Source: Agathobacter sp.
GTDB taxonomy: Bacteria > Bacillota > Clostridia > Lachnospirales > Lachnospiraceae
Length of the DNA: 64,000 nucleotides
Direction: 5' to 3'
Assembly (NCBI GenBank): GCA_017409825.1
Contig: JAFQRZ010000024.1
Span: 62,001-126,000, forward strand
Part shown: piece after piece, positions 62,255 through 64,000 of the stretch
Position numbering within the stretch: the first letter of the stretch is position 1
Layout: every line of letters begins with the position of its first letter
Position numbers and translations under genes: made by a program
Notes under the pieces: generated by a model
Seen by the model: only the letters and a program-made list of their open reading frames with translations
Databases searched by the model: none
What the model was told of the DNA's origin: nothing

Positions 62255-62928
62255 TGAATAAATATTTAGAACGTTTATTTAACGGTATCATTAAAGAGAA
62301 CCCAACCTTCGTATTAATGCTTGGTATGTGTCCTACACTTGCTGTTACAACAAATGCAGTAAATGGTCTTGGTATGGGACTTTCTACAACAGTAGTATTA
62401 GTATTTGCAAATATTATTATTTCTATTTTTAGAAAGAAAATTCCAGATGGTGTACGTATTCCAGCATTCATCGTTATTGTTGCTTCCTTAGTAACAATCG
62501 TTGAATTCCTTATGAAGGCATATTTACAGGCGTTATCAGAAGCACTTGGTGTATATATTCCACTTATTGTAGTAAACTGTCTTATCTTAGGACGTGCAGA
62601 AAGCTTTGCTTCTAAAAATGGTCCAGTAGATTCAATGTTTGACGGTATTGGTATGGGACTCGGTTTTACAGCTGGTCTTACTATTATCGGTGCAGTTCGT
62701 GAATTACTTGGTGCAGCGTCAATCTTTGGTGTTTCTCTTGGATATACACCAATTTCAGTATTTAAAGCTGCTCCTGGTGCGTTCATCGTACTTGGTGTAT
62801 TAGTAGCTATTATGAATATCATTCGTAAGAAAATGGATGAAAAAGGCAAACCACTTGCAAAACCATCTGGCTGTCTTACTGGTGATTGTGCAAACTGTAC
62901 ATCAAAATGTGCAGACGAAAAGAAATAG
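62254..62928 (+). CDS. rnfE: Electron transport complex subunit RnfE with Cys-rich tail
   Basis: RnfE is an integral membrane subunit with six helices, paired with RnfA in an inverted arrangement. It has the block ENPTFVLMLGMCPTLAVTTNA and the glycine-rich GMGLGFTAGLTIIGAVRELLG. After the last helix the protein ends in a short tail with four Cys (C207, C212, C215, C219, spaced 4-2-3). The ATG shares a base with the rnfG stop (TAATG). At 224 residues it is slightly longer than the core. Confidence 0.94.
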   Translation: MNKYLERLFNGIIKENPTFVLMLGMCPTLAVTTNAVNGLGMGLSTTVVLVFANIIISIFRKKIPDGVRIPAFIVIVASLVTIVEFLMKAYLQALSEALGVYIPLIVVNCLILGRAESFASKNGPVDSMFDGIGMGLGFTAGLTIIGAVRELLGAASIFGVSLGYTPISVFKAAPGAFIVLGVLVAIMNIIRKKMDEKGKPLAKPSGCLTGDCANCTSKCADEKK

Positions 62929-62942
62929 GAAGGAGATAGGTT

Positions 62943-63551
62943 ATGGAAACATTAGCATCATTATTTAGCATTGCTGTAACATACGCAATCATTAATAACG
63001 TAGTATTAAGCCAGTTCCTTGGAATCTGTCCTTTCCTTGGCGTTTCAAAGAAAACAGAAACTGCTGCTGGTATGGGCGGTGCTGTTATTTTCGTTATTGG
63101 TATTGCATCACTTGTTACAGGTTTAATTAACAAATTTATCTTAGCAAATGAAGCTATTTTACAGATGGGTATCGATCTTAGATATCTCAAAACTATCGTA
63201 TTTATTTTAGTAATTGCTTCTTTAGTACAGTTCGTAGAAATGTTCTTAAAGAAATCTATGCCAGCACTGTATCAGTCACTTGGTGTATTCTTACCACTGA
63301 TCACAACAAACTGTGCGGTACTTGGTGTAGCACTTAATGCAGTAACATATGAGTATGATATTTTACAGACAGTAGTTTACGGACTTGCAACAGGTGTTGG
63401 TTTCTTCATTGCAATCGTACTTTTAGCAGGTGTTCGTGAAAAAATTGAATACAATGATATTCCAAAGCCTTTCCAGGGAACAGCAACTGTACTTATGGCA
63501 TCCGCTTTAATGGCAATTGCATTCATGGGATTCGCTGGTATGAAAATTTAA
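62943..63551 (+). CDS. rnfA: Electron transport complex subunit RnfA
   Basis: RnfA is the membrane partner of RnfE; together they hold an intramembrane iron centre. It has NNVVLSQFLGICPFLGVSKK and PLITTNCAVLGVALN, both with the conserved Cys of the family. At 202 residues and six helices it is typical. It follows rnfE by 14 nt with AGGAG upstream. Confidence 0.97.
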   Translation: METLASLFSIAVTYAIINNVVLSQFLGICPFLGVSKKTETAAGMGGAVIFVIGIASLVTGLINKFILANEAILQMGIDLRYLKTIVFILVIASLVQFVEMFLKKSMPALYQSLGVFLPLITTNCAVLGVALNAVTYEYDILQTVVYGLATGVGFFIAIVLLAGVREKIEYNDIPKPFQGTATVLMASALMAIAFMGFAGMKI

Positions 63552-63567
63552 TTAGGAGGAAAATGAA

Positions 63568-64000
63568 ATGACAGAGATTTTAATTGCTGCTGTAGCGGCT
63601 GCTGCGGTATGTGGTATTGTAGCTCTTCTCCTTGGACTTTTCCTCGGCTTCGCTGGTGAAGCGTTCAAAGTAGAAGTAGATCCTAAGGAAGAAGCAATCA
63701 ATGGTTGTCTTCCAGGAAATAACTGTGGTGGTTGTGGTTATGCAGGCTGTGCTGGTCTTGCTGCAGCTATTGCAAAAGGTGAGGCTCCTGTAAATCAGTG
63801 TCCTGTTGGTGGTGAAGCAGTTGCAAACCAGATTGCTGAAATCATGGGAGTAGAAGCGGGTGCTGGTGTGAAGAAAGTTGCTTTCGTAAAATGTGCTGGA
63901 ACCTGTGAAAAAGCAAAATCAGATTATGAATATACAGGTGTTGAAGACTGTGCTGCTATGGCATTTGTTCCAGGTGGTGGTCCAAAAACTTGTAGCTATG
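63568..64000 (+). CDS. rnfB: Electron transport complex subunit RnfB (partial, cut by window end)
   Basis: The frame opens at ATG 63568, 7 nt after AGGAGGA, and runs open to the window edge (144 codons visible). It begins with a membrane helix (LIAAVAAAAVCGIVALLLGL). The [4Fe-4S] domain with CLPGNNCGGCGYAGC follows, then VNQCPVGGEAVANQI. This is the RnfB ferredoxin-interacting subunit; its C-terminal ferredoxin domains lie beyond the window. Confidence 0.95.
   Translation, partial: MTEILIAAVAAAAVCGIVALLLGLFLGFAGEAFKVEVDPKEEAINGCLPGNNCGGCGYAGCAGLAAAIAKGEAPVNQCPVGGEAVANQIAEIMGVEAGAGVKKVAFVKCAGTCEKAKSDYEYTGVEDCAAMAFVPGGGPKTCSY

Noticed and set aside
62214..62849. 211-codon minus-strand frame over rnfE
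   Set aside because: It is antisense to a well-conserved membrane protein and has no start signal.
1..64000. Prophage, insertion sequence or defence island
   Set aside because: No integrase, transposase, phage structural, restriction or CRISPR-associated gene can be read in any frame I inspected; gene content is core metabolism.

Overview
The window is chromosomal DNA of a low-GC, Gram-positive, anaerobic Firmicute, most likely a member of the Lachnospiraceae. The reasons are strong GGAGG ribosome sites, a PolC-type replicative polymerase, an rnfCDGEAB sodium/proton pump, a multi-subunit biotin-dependent sodium-pumping decarboxylase, a DUF5050 beta-propeller protein, and an Opp transporter with large lineage-type insertions. 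I cannot fix the genus from sequence alone. No integrase, transposase, prophage gene or CRISPR array is visible. Almost everything is housekeeping, so the unusual content lies in the gene architectures and in the intergenic RNA structures.

Layout. 1-6.6 kb: the end of an oligopeptide ABC transporter operon (oppC-oppD-oppF, each with an extra insertion), a small membrane protein, and an acyltransferase with a C-terminal zinc ribbon. 6.6-9.3 kb: a metal-resistance operon (ArsR/CadC-type repressor, stand-alone HMA metallochaperone, P1B ATPase) behind a promoter whose -10 box lies at a perfect 12-bp operator palindrome. 9.3-11.1 kb: a membrane-anchored NodB-fold protein with altered catalytic residues, and a bactofilin. 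11.1-21.9 kb: pyrH-frr, then uppS-cdsA-dxr-rseP-ispG-polC (ribosome recycling, isoprenoid and lipid precursors, membrane proteolysis, replication). 21.9-28.8 kb: DUF5050 protein, pheA, infC-rpmI-rplT, galE, tRNA-Glu and a chemoreceptor, which separate polC from the rimP cluster. 28.8-41 kb: rimP-nusA-rnpM-ylxQ-infB-rbfA-nrnA-truB-ribF, an NlpC/P60 hydrolase, rpsO and pnp (translation initiation and RNA metabolism).

41-46.5 kb: subtilase, cardiolipin synthase, scpA-scpB, D,D-carboxypeptidase. 46.5-51.9 kb: a five-gene decarboxylase operon with two different carboxyltransferases, a lipoprotein-like OadG, a biotin carrier and the OadB sodium pump. 52-57 kb: RpiR regulator, HI0933-type flavoprotein, cmk, ispH and rpsA (the last two overlapping). 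57-59 kb: cheR and a convergent RNase H-like exonuclease gene. 59.2-64 kb: rnfCDGEA and the start of rnfB, cut by the window edge. Rnf and the decarboxylase both couple carbon or redox chemistry to an ion gradient across the membrane.

The most interesting non-coding signals are long hairpins just after stop codons. Two of them (after rplT and after cheR) share a nearly identical 23-nt loop and have 26-bp perfect stems that differ at six positions, every one compensated on the opposite arm. A third (after pnp) has a 33-bp stem around a branched 92-nt interior. Further candidate regulatory RNAs are an infC leader with a terminator and an alternative pairing arm, an rpsO leader, a nested hairpin before pnp, and hairpins ahead of rimP and scpA.
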